Counted from the first letter of the stretch, positions 8,701-16,703 are shown. The stretch: 30,766 nucleotides of DNA from Branchiostoma floridae (GCF_000003815.2 NC_049994.1:18716432-18747197), one strand, 5' to 3'. Program-made: numbers and translations. Notes: a model not told the origin generated them from the sequence alone.

Positions 8701-9994
8701 CCAGTTAATAAGGTACGCCGAAAAACATTTTACTCAAGCAACTGGATATGGTTTTAGAGACGGTACCTGATGACAGGTTTGGGGTCAACGATGAAAGTTT
8801 AACATAACCAGTTAGGGGTTAAAGGTTAAAGTTGACAGTACCTGGTGACCGGTTTGGGGGTCAAAGTTTAACATAACCATTTAAAGGTTAAAGGTGAAAG
8901 TTTTCTGTACCTGATGACCGGTTTGGGGTAGCCGTCCGCCCGGCAGTACAGCTTGACGGAGTCTCCGGTTGCCATGGTGAGGGAGCCCGAGATGTGGATG
9001 ATGGTGGGCGGATCTAAGCGGAACATAATGTGTTATAATCATTAGAAATGTATTCCTTCCTCAAGTTAGGTCACTTTTTAGAATTTTAATGTGAAAATGA
9101 TTTATTACAGAGTATCTCTACTTGGACATTTATAGCCCTCTTTTGCCTTGCCAAAACAAACTGTCATACAATCAAATATAAAGTTACAAAGAACCTCTTT
9201 TTTAGACTTGTCCCACCCTGCCTCGCAAAAACAATCAAATATCTACTCACAGAGCACTTTTAGCTTGAGACTGGCCCTGCCCTGCAATGTCCAAACAATT
9301 GAATATCTACTCACAGAGCACCTCCAGTTTGAGACTGGCCCTGCCCTGCCTAGCTTCGTGATCAGCCACGCATGTGTACATGCCCGCGTCATCCTTCCCG
9401 GCATTCCGTAGGCGCAGGTTCGGGTCCGCGCCATTTCCACCCTGGTATCTGTGACAGTGCGATAATTAGGATAATTATCGTCCTTCTCCCCACTAGTGAC
9501 ATACTATTTATTGCTACTACTGTCATCAACATTATCATCATTTCAACTATCATCATCATCATCTTTTTTATTATCATCTTTACCATCACCATTTTCATTA
9601 TCGTCACAATTTGTTATTATCATCCTTTTCACTGTGATGATTTTTATCAACATCGCATCATCATTTTATCATCATCATCGTCAGCCTCTTCCTTGTCATG
9701 CTCATACTCATCGTACTCCTCGTTGCTCTTATTATCACCATCAATACAGTATTGTATACAATATCATCATTATCACCATTATCATTCCATATCATGATTA
9801 TCAATGACATATTGCTTACTTGCGATATCCCGGCGCAGTGCTGGCCGTGAGAGTTTTGACAGACATGCCGTTTTTCCGCCAGTGGAGTGACGTAATGTTT
9901 GGCTTGGCGCCGGAAACGGAGCAGGTCAGCGTTACGGTGGTGTTGAACTGGACAACGTACGGATCCTCTGGGCCTACCACAACTCTGGGTGGTT
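5592..9994 (-). CDS. Ig-Ig-TM-SH3 receptor-like gene, nine exons, 5' end missing
   Basis: Joined exons (transcription order): 9994-9820, 9448-9315, 9013-8911, 8641-8472, 7882-7759, 7315-7164, 6737-6660, 6283-6098, 5746-5592. Every border is GT-AG and every phase carries over, giving 1277 nt and 425 residues with no internal stop. Layout, numbering the first partial codon as residue 1: Ig domain 1 (about 2-103; Cys25, Trp39, Cys85), Ig domain 2 (about 105-194; Cys127, Trp139, Cys175), a Ser/Thr stalk, a transmembrane helix (212-235) followed by Arg/Lys, a cytoplasmic linker with several Tyr, an SH3 domain (about 318-371) and a basic tail. The predicted product is a type I plasma-membrane receptor or adhesion molecule whose SH3 domain would bind proline-rich partners. 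The signal-peptide exon and possibly more Ig exons lie upstream and were not found. I do not recognise a named orthologue. The exon structure is read directly from sequence; the function is inferred from domains. Confidence 0.88.
5817..5883 (-). CDS. Duplicate C-terminal exon copy 2 (possible alternative)
   Basis: This is a 67-nt near-copy of the start of the terminal exon, with its own acceptor (attcttttcag) and donor-like CAG|GTAG. After the SH3 exon it reads TLRRKGASPRPKSHPQLGVG then CR, and the next codon is TAG, formed by the donor bases themselves. If unspliced at its 3' side it is a short alternative last exon. If spliced to 5746 the frame shifts and ends at a TGA inside that exon. Whether it is used is unknown. 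Confidence 0.5.
5949..5994 (-). CDS. Duplicate C-terminal exon copy 1 (possible alternative)
   Basis: This is a third, shorter copy (46 nt) of the same exon, with the acceptor tttttcctgtccgatttag and again CAG|GTAG at the end. After the SH3 exon it reads TPQPKSHPQLGVRCR then TAG. Relative to copy 2 it lacks 21 nt, a multiple of three. It is the most diverged copy and may be decayed, but the acceptor and the donor-stop arrangement are kept. Confidence 0.42.
6098..6283 (-). CDS. Exon: SH3 domain
   Basis: The exon is 186 nt, phase 2 in and 1 out; the donor is gtaagct. It carries a complete SH3 domain: VLYTYVP in place of ALYDY, DELRLQSGDVVEVL (n-Src side), GGGWWYGKL with the conserved Trp pair, and AGLFPSNYVE (3-10 helix and last strand). 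The ligand-binding aromatics Tyr323, Tyr325, Trp351 and Tyr367 and Pro364 are present, so it should bind PxxP peptides. The acceptor (tacacag, then TGACG) has a weak pyrimidine tract; it was picked because it is the only nearby AG with the right phase. A broken copy of the intron end and exon start lies at 6549-6620. Confidence 0.9.
6549..6620 (-). repeat. Broken copy of the SH3 exon start and its intron end
   Basis: On the minus strand tattgatgattggctatcga then gtgacgtgg and cgaaggttctgt align with the 3' end of the following intron and the first ~40 nt of the SH3 exon. The acceptor AG is replaced by TG in this copy, so it should not be spliced. The copy lies in the intron between 6660 and 6283. 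Confidence 0.6.
6660..6737 (-). CDS. Exon: cytoplasmic linker
   Basis: The acceptor is ttttttccccacag and the donor gtcagt. The exon is 78 nt, phase 2 in and 1 out. The frame was chosen by phase continuity with both neighbours. It reads LGATVPLAVEYSSKRDNRRS followed by GDGDS, a hydrophilic, probably disordered linker with one Tyr. The other two frames are also open, so the call rests on splice sites and phase rather than on a domain. Confidence 0.72.
6955..7034 (-). mobile_element. tRNA-like SINE head in an intron
   Basis: Read on the minus strand it contains gttgtggttagcacgttgga (A-box region and anticodon-stem-like part) and cgcgggttcgaatcccggga (B-box and T arm). The T loop is good but no acceptor stem pairs and the variable region is long, so I call a tRNA-derived element rather than a working tRNA. 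Confidence 0.45.
7123..7152 (-). repeat. 30-bp exact copy of part of the juxtamembrane exon
   Basis: Positions 7123-7152 equal 7205-7234. On the minus strand the intron copy follows acttacag, which resembles an acceptor, and it lacks a donor. It is probably a remnant of a local tandem duplication. Confidence 0.8.
7164..7315 (-). CDS. Exon: juxtamembrane cytoplasmic segment
   Basis: The acceptor is cccccttcag and the donor gtgagt. The exon is 152 nt, phase 1 in and 1 out. It starts with a strongly basic stretch (RRRERLKKRAR) and then NPPYYSVGMKEFDYYPRG and AVRYLTDS. The five tyrosines are candidate phosphorylation sites, but I see no canonical ITIM or ITAM spacing. A 30-bp stretch of the exon is repeated exactly in the following intron at 7123-7152. 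Confidence 0.84.
7366..7580 (+). mobile_element. Interspersed repeat remnants in an intron
   Basis: A foldback-family piece (cgaagcctaacctctgcttt, about 7385-7404) is followed by a SINE-like body (gtacctgatttcggttgggg, related to 2770-2795) and a tail region (gggctccgcctaccagtacc). The whole lies in the intron between the transmembrane and juxtamembrane exons. Confidence 0.4.
7759..7882 (-). CDS. Exon: stalk and transmembrane helix
   Basis: The acceptor is ccccctacag and the donor gtgagg. The exon is 124 nt, phase 2 in and 2 out. It encodes a short Ser/Thr-rich extracellular stalk (RQSSSTKGSSTRT) and then a 24-residue helix (212-235) rich in Ala, Gly, Leu and Val. The run of Arg and Lys that starts the next exon is the expected cytoplasmic stop-transfer signal, so the N terminus is outside. 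The acceptor sits at the edge of a ~34-bp minisatellite whose units repeat the acceptor sequence. Confidence 0.86.
7880..8188. repeat. ~34-bp minisatellite repeating the transmembrane-exon acceptor
   Basis: About eight units around tgtctgtagggggcaaaggt followed by cagagggtaca. Read in the gene's direction each unit gives tttgccccctacag then ACA, the true acceptor and first exon bases. A further copy near 8150-8182 extends about 22 nt into exon-like sequence (ACATGGTTACCCGGCAAAG). The true acceptor is the last one in transcription order. Confidence 0.85.
8472..8641 (-). CDS. Exon: C-terminal half of Ig domain 2
   Basis: The acceptor is a pyrimidine tract ending ctctccag and the donor gtgagg. 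The exon is 170 nt, phase 1 in and 1 out. It opens with the C-strand Trp139 (WLKEG) and contains LSNLNINDSGQYACSASN, the D-x-G-x-Y-x-C signature with F-strand Cys175, then a G strand ending LRLTVQ. It joins in frame to the exon at 8911 across a split Arg codon. I see no junction duplication around this exon, unlike the others. Confidence 0.88.
8764..8930. repeat. Three copies of the Ig-2 first exon end and donor
   Basis: The plus-strand motif gtacctgatgaccggtttgg occurs three times with one or two changes (from about 8764, 8839 and 8908), spaced about 70-75 bp and separated by aaagtttaacataaccattt-type sequence. Only the 8908 copy continues into the full exon. The others are decoy donors in the intron. 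Confidence 0.82.
8911..9013 (-). CDS. Exon: N-terminal half of Ig domain 2
   Basis: The acceptor is gcttag and the donor gtacag. The exon is 103 nt, phase 2 in and 2 out. It encodes PPTIIHISGS, then GDSVKLYCRADGYPKPVI with B-strand Cys127. The GYPKP turn before the C strand is typical of I-set domains. Two further partial copies of the exon end plus donor follow in the intron (about 8764-8860). Confidence 0.87.
9120..9340. repeat. Degenerate copies of the Ig-1 second exon end and donor
   Basis: The motif aatatctactcacagagcac followed by gagactggccctgccctgc is present at about 9236-9285 and again at the real exon (9303-9352). More decayed versions (acttgtcccaccctgcctcg, about 9207) precede it. 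The period is about 67-70 bp. Confidence 0.75.
9315..9448 (-). CDS. Exon: C-terminal half of Ig domain 1
   Basis: The acceptor is ctgtcacag and the donor gtgagtag. The exon is 134 nt, phase 1 in and 1 out. It encodes NLRLRNAGKDDAGMYTCVAD, the classical E-F region D-x-G-x-Y-x-C with F-strand Cys85, followed by the G strand ASLKLEVL. Together with the previous exon it completes one Ig domain; the intron falls between strands C' and E. The 3' end and donor of this exon are duplicated downstream at about 9120-9300. Confidence 0.87.
9462..9815. repeat. TCA/ATT-rich simple-sequence intron
   Basis: An imperfect (TCA)n and (ATT)n tract fills the intron between the two halves of Ig domain 1. The apparent ORFs here encode only low-complexity Ile, Ser and Leu runs. 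Confidence 0.8.
9820..9994 (-). CDS. Exon: N-terminal half of Ig domain 1
   Basis: The acceptor is a T-rich tract ending ttattacag at 9995 and the donor is gtaagc from 9819. The exon is 175 nt, phase 2 in and 2 out. It encodes strands A to C' of an Ig fold: PPRVVVGPEDPY, then VTLTC with B-strand Cys25, then LHWRKNG with C-strand Trp39. Two N-glycosylation sequons (NTT at 18, NIT at 33) fit an extracellular domain. The preceding exon must end with one base of a split codon. Seven partial upstream copies of this exon start and its acceptor lie at 10020-10735, so an upstream exon would face several competing acceptors. Confidence 0.85.
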
Positions 9995-10010
9995 CTGTAA
10001 TAAACAACAA

Positions 10011-10735
10011 CACAGTAAACTTACAAACAAACAAACACTAGGCCTCCGTACCTACCCCCACTCTGGGTGACTCTGTAATAAACAAACGACAAATAGATAA
10101 ACAAACAAACAAAAGTCACAGTCATCGTCGTTTGAACTGGACAACGTACGGATCCTCTGGGCCTACCACCACTCTGGGGGGCTCTGTAGTAAACAACAAC
10201 AAATAAATAAACAAACAGGTTAAGGCTACGGTAGTGTTGAACTGGACAACGTACGGGTCCTCTGGGCCTACCACCACTCTGGGCGGCTATGTAATAAACA
10301 ACAACAAATAAACAAATAAACAAACAAAAGACACAGTCATTGTCGTGTTGAACTGGACAACGTAAGGCAAGGGTCTTCCGGGTCTACTACCACTCTGGGT
10401 GGCTCTGAAATAAACAACAACAAATAAACAAATAAACAAACATGTCAGATCACGGTGGTGTTGAACTGGACAACTTACGGGTCCTCCGGGCCAACCACAA
10501 CTCTGGGCGGCTATGTAGTAAACAACAACAAATAAATAAACAATCATGTTAGGGTTACGGCGGTGTTGAACTGGACAACGTATTTAAAGGGTCCTCTGGG
10601 CCTACCACCACTTTGGATGGTTCTGTAATAAACAACAGCAAATAAACAAAAGTCACAGTCACTGTCAAACAAACAAACACCGTTAAACAAACATTTCAGG
10701 GTCACGGTGTCATTGAACTTCACAAAGTTGTGTCC
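10011..10735. repeat. Tandem partial copies of the Ig-1 first exon with acceptor
   Basis: After the real exon, about seven copies of roughly 105-115 bp follow upstream in gene orientation. Each carries an acceptor (tgttgtttattacag type) and the codons for PPRVVVGPEDPYVVQFNTTV, in several copies up to the B-strand Cys region, before returning to intron-like (tttg)n sequence. None continues to the Trp codon. The most distal copy (10686-10735) is the most diverged. Confidence 0.85.
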
Positions 10736-10900
10736 TTGGAAAAGGCACTTCACACGACTTTCCCCACTCCAACCAGGTGTAACGGTGGAAGGAGAGGGTT
10801 GGGTGGATAACGACCCATTGCCCTTACAGCCCCAAAAAGCTTTGGGGCTACCTTTGTACAATTTACAGGCAGGTTATTTAGCTGTGCCAGAGACGAGCGC
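10727..10900 (+). mobile_element. SINE body fragment
   Basis: The segment ccttggaaaaggcacttcac then acgactttccccact matches the body of the SINE at 29755-30212 (cccttgggaaaggcacttta). The head and tail are not recognisable. Confidence 0.5.
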
Positions 10901-10984
10901 GTCCGTTAAAAAGCTTATCACAGATCAGAACAGCGCGGTAAAAGTGCCGTCATGCGCCATCGCCTGATTTCCCCGGAGACACCC

Positions 10985-11074
10985 GGGAATTAGCGATGAT
11001 TGACGGACGCTGCCGGAAATTACCGATGATTGACGGACGCTGCCGGAAATTACCGATGATTGCCGACAGGGCCA
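10985..11074. repeat. 30-bp tandem repeat, three units
   Basis: Units start at 10985, 11015 and 11045 and share attaccgatgattgacggac followed by gctgcc. The third unit decays at its end. Confidence 0.85.
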
Positions 11075-11179
11075 GGTAGAGCCTTTGATTCAGTTTCCAC
11101 TGTTAGCATGAGAATTCCACCGGGAAAAGACGGGGGCGACATCAGCTGTCAACTACATTTGACCCGTTCGTCTGTTTGT

Positions 11180-12020
11180 TTTCAACACCCCAATCCTGCT
11201 ACTTCAGATCACGGACATTTCTTCTTCTTTTGCTGAGTTCAACCGCTAAGAAGAGCGAGTATTTCCAGACTTAATCTTGGTGTTTCCACTCGGCTGGTTT
11301 TAGTGGGTTTCTGGCGGATCTATCGGCAGTCATTGTTACTTCGGACTTCGATTAATGTTTGTGAACGTTTAAACACCTCAATACCCATCACTTGAGGACA
11401 TTTCTTGTTCTTTCCAGAGTTCCCAGACCTAATCTTGGAGTTTTACAGGGTGTCTGGCAGATCTTCCAGGCGGATGTCCGTTTTACTGCTCGACACCTAT
11501 TGATGATTTGAAATGTTTGAACACCTCGGTACTGGGCACTATCGAGCGTAAACATTTCTTGTTCTTTGCTGAGTTTCCAGACCTAATCTCGACGTTTTCG
11601 CCCCGCTGGGTTTAGTGGGTGTCTTGTGAATCTCCCGGCAGTCAATGTTCACTTTTACTCCCGAATCATGATTGATGTTCTCAGTCTGGGATAAACATGC
11701 GATCATGACCGTTTCTTTGAACGATTAGAACTACCCTTCCTAGATCTAATTTTGGTTTCTTCACCCCGCTGGGTTTAGTAAGTGTCTGGCGGATATCCCG
11801 GTACCCAATGTCCGTTTTACTGCCGACAGCGATTGTTGATTTTGAATGTATGAATGTTTGAAGACCTCAATACCAACATTTCTTTTTCTTTGCAGAGTTT
11901 CCAGATGTAATCTCGGAGTTTTCGCACGGCTGGTTTTACAGGGTGTCTGGCGGATCTACCGACAGTCAATGTCCGTTTCATTGCCCACACCGATTGATCC
12001 TTTTGTACGGATCCCTCCAA
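11180..12020. repeat. ~155-180-bp tandem repeat, about five units
   Basis: Diverged units share acatttcttgttctttgctg, then gtttccagacctaatctcg, ctgggtttagtgggtgtctg, a gcggatctcccgg segment and attgatgatttgaatgtttg. Starts are near 11214, 11396, 11550, 11706 and 11874. No reading frame stays open across units. Confidence 0.75.
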
Positions 12021-12075
12021 CTATTGACCCAGGAGCGGCGGAAGCACAGATGGTCCGGAATGGCTGAGGATATTT

Positions 12076-12345
12076 CATCGCCCCCGCGTTAGTTCCGGTG
12101 GAAGTAATTATTGCTAATTACAAAAATAACTTCCTAAGCAGGACAATGTTTCCCCACATTTATACATCAATCTAGTGCTAGATTTAAGGAATTGCCGAGG
12201 ATACTAGTATTTGACTGCAACCGTGTTAGTTCCGGTTTGAGCAATTATTGCTAATTACACACCAAAAAAAAAAAAAACATTTCCAAGCAGGAGAATCTTT
12301 TCCACATCTATACATGAATCTAGCTTTGGACCTTTATTCTTTGCT
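12076..12345 (-). repeat. Inverted left arms of satellite block A
   Basis: Two tandem copies of a segment containing cgttagttccggtggaagta, attattgctaatta and agcaggacaatgtttcc. Their reverse complement matches the right arms at 13830-14245 (acaattgtcctgcttgg, caattacttcc, ggaactaacgcgggg), so the satellite is flanked by inverted arms. Confidence 0.65.
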
Positions 12346-12540
12346 TTTCAGACAACATATGTCCTTAGCGACCAAACATAAAATACAACAACAGTAACAA
12401 TGATAAAAGGAAACAATATGATGAACAATCGTGGAATAATAATGTTAGAAGGAAATAAGCGCTACATTAGGAATGAGAATGAATTCTTGACAAAGATTCA
12501 AACCGTCCTCATCCTATAGGTCTACCTTATAGTGGTTGGA
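12346..12540. other. Non-coding spacer before satellite A
   Basis: AT-rich sequence with no recognisable feature. Confidence 0.35.
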
Positions 12541-13728
12541 TATAACCTGTTTTAAATGTTGTCATAAATAAACACTAGCCTAGATACGGCCATAAAAACC
12601 CATTTAAAAGCTGTAATAGATAAGAACTAGCCCAGATACGACCATAACAACCCGTTAAAGGCTGTAATAAATAAAAACTAGCCCAGATACGACCATAACA
12701 ACCGTTTAAAGGCTGTAATAAATAAAAACTAGCCCAGATACGACCATAACAACCCGTTAAAGGCTGTAATAAATAAAAACTAGCCTAGATACGACCATAA
12801 CAACCTGTTTAAAGGCTGTAATAAATAAAAACTAGCCTAGATACGACCATAACAACCTGTTTAAAGGCTGTAATAAATAAAAACTAGCCTAGATACGACC
12901 ATAACAACCTGTTAAGGGCTGTAATAAATAAAAACTAGCCCAGATACGACCATAACAACCTGTTAAAGGCTGTAATAAATAAAAACTACCCCAGATACGA
13001 CCATAACAACCAGTTAAAGGCTGTAATAAATAAAAACTACCCCAGATACGACCATAACAACCTGTTAAAGGCTGTAATAAATAAAACTAGCCCAGATACG
13101 ACCATAGCAACCAGTTAAAGGCTGTAATAAATAAAAACTACCCCAGATACGACCATAACAACCTGTTAAAGGCTGTAATAAATAAAAACTAGCCTAGATA
13201 CGACCATAACAACCGTTTAAAGGCTGTAATAAATAAAAACCAGCCCAGATACGACCATAACAACCGTTTAAAGGCTGTAATAAATTAAAACTAGCCCAGA
13301 TACGACCATAACAACCTGTTTAAAGGCTGTAATAAATAAAAACTAGCCTAGATACGGCCATAACAACCAGTTAAAGGCTGTAATAAATAAAAACTAGCCC
13401 AGATACGACCATAACAAGCTGTTAAAGGCTGTAATAAATAAAAACTAGCCTAGATACGACCACAACGACTTGTTTTAAATGTTGTAATAAATAAAAACTA
13501 GCCCAGATACGACAATAACAACATGTTAAAGGCTGTAATAAATAAAAACCAGCCTAGATACGACCATAACAACCTGTTAAAGGCTGTAATAAATAAAAAC
13601 TACCCCAGATACGACCATAACAACCTGTTAAAGGCTGTAATAAATAAAAACTAGCCCAGATACGACCATAACAACATGTTTAAAGGCTGTAATAAATACA
13701 AACTAGCCCAGATACGACCATAACAACC
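12541..13728. repeat. 51-bp satellite array A, about 23 units
   Basis: The unit begins ggctgtaataaataaaaact, continues agcccagatacgaccataac and closes aacctgttaaa. The first units (12541-12640) are the most diverged, as expected at an array edge. Variants alternate between agccc and agcct and between cctgt, ccgtt and ccagt. Confidence 0.95.
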
Positions 13729-14570
13729 TCTCAATTATGTGTTAACTGCCGGCTGCGGCACCGTTAATGGCGTCTGAGCCGGCTGTAACTGTGCCGTTCG
13801 CAGCGATATCAGACTCTTCACCTGTAGTCAATTACTTCCCCCGGAACTAACGCGGGGGCGTTGACATATTCTCGTGTTACTCCCGACCAGCTGAGTTGTT
13901 CTTACCGACTTACGTGCTTAAAGCTATCATTTTTGATAAAGTTTAAACGTTGACTTAACATTGTAAGGAGGCGCGCCTGTAAAAAGCAAACAGAAATTAA
14001 TAAATGGAGGCACACATACCCAGCACTCTGAGATGGGATAAGAACGACCGGACTCTGACAAAAATTCAGTCTGATTCCTAATCTAGCGTTAGATAAGTTA
14101 TGTATAAATGTAAAAACAATTGTCCTGCTTGGACAATTTTCTTGTAGTTATCAACAATTACTCAAACCGAAACAAACTATGCAGTTCTCCGCGATATCAG
14201 ACTTTTCACATATGATCAATTACTTCCACCGGGGGCGTTGACATATTCTCATGTTACTCCCGACCAGCTCGGTTGTTCTTACGTGCTTAAAACTATCATT
14301 ACTGATGAAGTTTAAACTTTGATCCAACATTGTAAGGAGACGCGCATGTAGAAAGAAAACAGAAATGAATAAATAAATACACAAATGCCCAGCTATATTT
14401 TATATGTTATGGTCCTGTCTAGGCTTGTTCTTATTTATTACACAAGAACCGAGCCGGGTCCAAACATCAGCTTCGAGATCATGGCTAGTGGGCGCTCGCC
14501 TCACTGCGTAGTAATCACACGACCGAGTACTAGTATTTCTCAAACCACAGGAGATGTGACCAGCTGAGAA
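13729..14570. repeat. Right arm of block A, two copies of one module
   Basis: The arm starts ctcaattatgtgttaac and gccggctgcggcaccgttaa. A module containing ttcgcagcgatatcagactc, caattacttccc, acgcgggggcgttgacata and gacgcgcatgtag-type sequence occurs at about 13790-14000 and again at about 14185-14370. The same arm follows satellite B at 20533. No coding sequence. Confidence 0.75.
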
Positions 14571-14582
14571 GCTATTTCCTTC

Positions 14583-14788
14583 TACTCTCCAAGCAGACTT
14601 TAGGCTCCGGCTGTTTTTTTTAACGTTTTTTTAGTCGTTTTTATCGGGCTTTCTATTTTGTCATTTTTCTTGAAGAACGCCAGCCAGTTAGGTTTTGACA
14701 CAGCAAGATATAGAAAAAAAAAAAAAATAGAAAGCCCGATGAAAACGACTGAAAAAACAGCCGGAGCCTAACCTCTGCTTGGAGAGTA
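14583..14788. mobile_element. 206-bp foldback MITE with 9-bp target duplication
   Basis: The ends are TACTCTCCAAGCAG and CTGCTTGGAGAGTA, and the arms pair over about 75 bp (ggctccggctgtttttt with aaaaaacagccggagcc). The flanks atttccttc (14574) and atttcctcc (14789) match at 8 of 9 bases. Uninterrupted sister units (for example 15318-15345) show the empty site with one atttcctcc. It is non-coding. A 9-bp duplication would fit MULE-like transposition, but this is inference. Confidence 0.8.
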
Positions 14789-16703
14789 ATTTCCTCCCGG
14801 AATTGATTTTTTCTCTCAGCTCCGCAGGACGGTTTCCTGGAGAGAAAACGTCTCGTTAAACACCCGTAACTTCCCTCCGGTTACGGTGGCCCAGAAGTAC
14901 AGGGATACAAGGGTTGGGATCCTCCCTCGGCGCAGCTGGAAATGCGTGTGGAATGGTTGGAACTGGCCTGGTGGAGCCTTGTACTTCTGGTAATCGTATG
15001 TACTCAACCGAGTCTTCCAAAACGATGTGGTCAGCTGAGGAGCTATTTCCTCCCAGATTGATTCTCTCTCAGCTCCACAGGACGGTTTCTTGGAGAGGAA
15101 ACGTCTCGTTAGACATCCGTAACTTCCCTCCGGTGGTTCATACCCCGGGCAGGGCGGGAAATGGTGCCTTCGATTCATCCTGCTCTCCTGGTGAGACGAT
15201 GGCGGCTGTATGTAGCCTTAAGTAGCTGCTATATTTTGCATAATACAATGTTGATTTTTGTTGTAATCACGCAGCCGAGTCTGTCCCAAACAACAGGAGA
15301 TGTGGTCAGCTGAGGAGCCATTTCCTCCCGGAATTGATTTCCTTCTCAGCTCCGCATGATGGTTTCTTGGAGAGGAAATGTCTCGTTAAACATCCGTAAC
15401 TTCCCTCCGGTTACGGTGGCCCAGAAGTACAGAGCTACAAGGGTTGGGATCCTCCCTCGGCGCGGTTAGAAATGGGTGTGGAATGGTTGGAACTGGCCTG
15501 GTGACGCCTTGTACTTCTGGGCCACCGTACACAACCGAGTCTTCCAAAACAACAGGAGATGTGATAAGCTGAGAAGCCATTTCCTCCCGGAATTGTTTTT
15601 TTCCTCTCCGCTCCGCATGACGGTTTCTTTGGAGGGGAAACATAACGTTAAACACCCGTAACTTCCCTACGGTTACGGTGGCCCAGAAGTACAGGGATCC
15701 TCCCTCGGCGCAGCTGGAAATGCGTTTGGTATGGTTGGAACTGGCCTGGAAAAGCCTTGTACTTCTGGGCCACCGTACACACCCGAGTCTTTCGCAAACC
15801 ACAGGAGATGTGGTCAGCTGAGGAGCTGTTTCCTCCCAGAATTGATAATCCTTTCAGCTCCGCATGATTGTTCCTTTGAAAGGAAACATGTCGTGAAACA
15901 CCCGTATTACTAGTACTTCCCTCCGGTTACGGTGGCCCAGAAGTACAGGCTACAAGGGTTGGGATCCTCCCTCCCCCCAGCTTGAAATGCGTGTGGAATG
16001 GTTGGAACTGGCCTGGTGGGGCCTTGTACTTCTGGGCCACCGTAAACACCCGAGTCTTTCCCTAAACACATACAGGCGATGTGATCAGCTGATGAGCAGC
16101 TTTTTCCTCCCAGATTGATTCTCTCTCAGCTCCACAGGACGGTTTCTTGGAGAGGAAACGTCTCGTTAAACACCCATAACTTCCCTCCGGTGGTCCATAC
16201 CGCGGGCAGGGCGGGAAATGGGACCTTCGATTCATCCTGCTCTCCTGGTGAGACGATGACGGCTGTATGTAGCCTTAAGTAGCTGCTATATTTTGCATAA
16301 TACAATGTTGATTTTTGTTGTAATCACACAGCCGAGTCTGTCCCAAACCACAGGAGATGTGATCAGCTGAGAAGCCATTTCCTCCCGGGATTGATTTCTT
16401 CTCAGCTCCGCAGGATGGTGCCTTGGAGGGGAAATCTCTCGTTAAACACCCGTAACTTCCCTCCGGTTACGGTGGCCCAGAAGTACTAGGGCTACAAGGG
16501 TTGGAATCCTCCCTCGGCGCAGCTGGAAATGCGTGTGGAATGGTTGGAACTGGCCTGGTGAAGCCTTGTAGCCTTGTACTTCTGGGCCACCGTACACACC
16601 CGAGTCTTTCCCAAACCACAGGAGATGAGATGAGCTGAGAAACCATTTCCTCCCGGAATTGATTTTCTTCTCAGCTCCGCAGGACGGTTTCCTGGAGAGG
16701 AAA
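14789..16703. repeat. ~270-bp unit array A with internal hairpins
   Basis: About seven diverged units share aggagatgtgatcagctgag, catttcctcccggaattgat, gaggaaacgtctcgtt and cgtaacttccctccgg. One type then has a hairpin (ttacggtggcccagaagtac, ~65-100 bases, gtacttctgggccaccgta), with complete copies at about 15411-15530, 15673-15777, 15922-16044 and 16465-16593. The other type has gggcagggcgggaaatgg, then a spacer ending ataatacaatgttgattttt (about 15125-15290, 16185-16350). Short ORFs are repeat readings. Confidence 0.82.

Noticed and set aside
14816-15802. Several ORFs of 60-140 codons sharing YFWATVTGGKLRV-like peptides
   Set aside because: The shared peptide is the hairpin motif of the ~270-bp repeat read in one frame, and the reading frames are not conserved between units.
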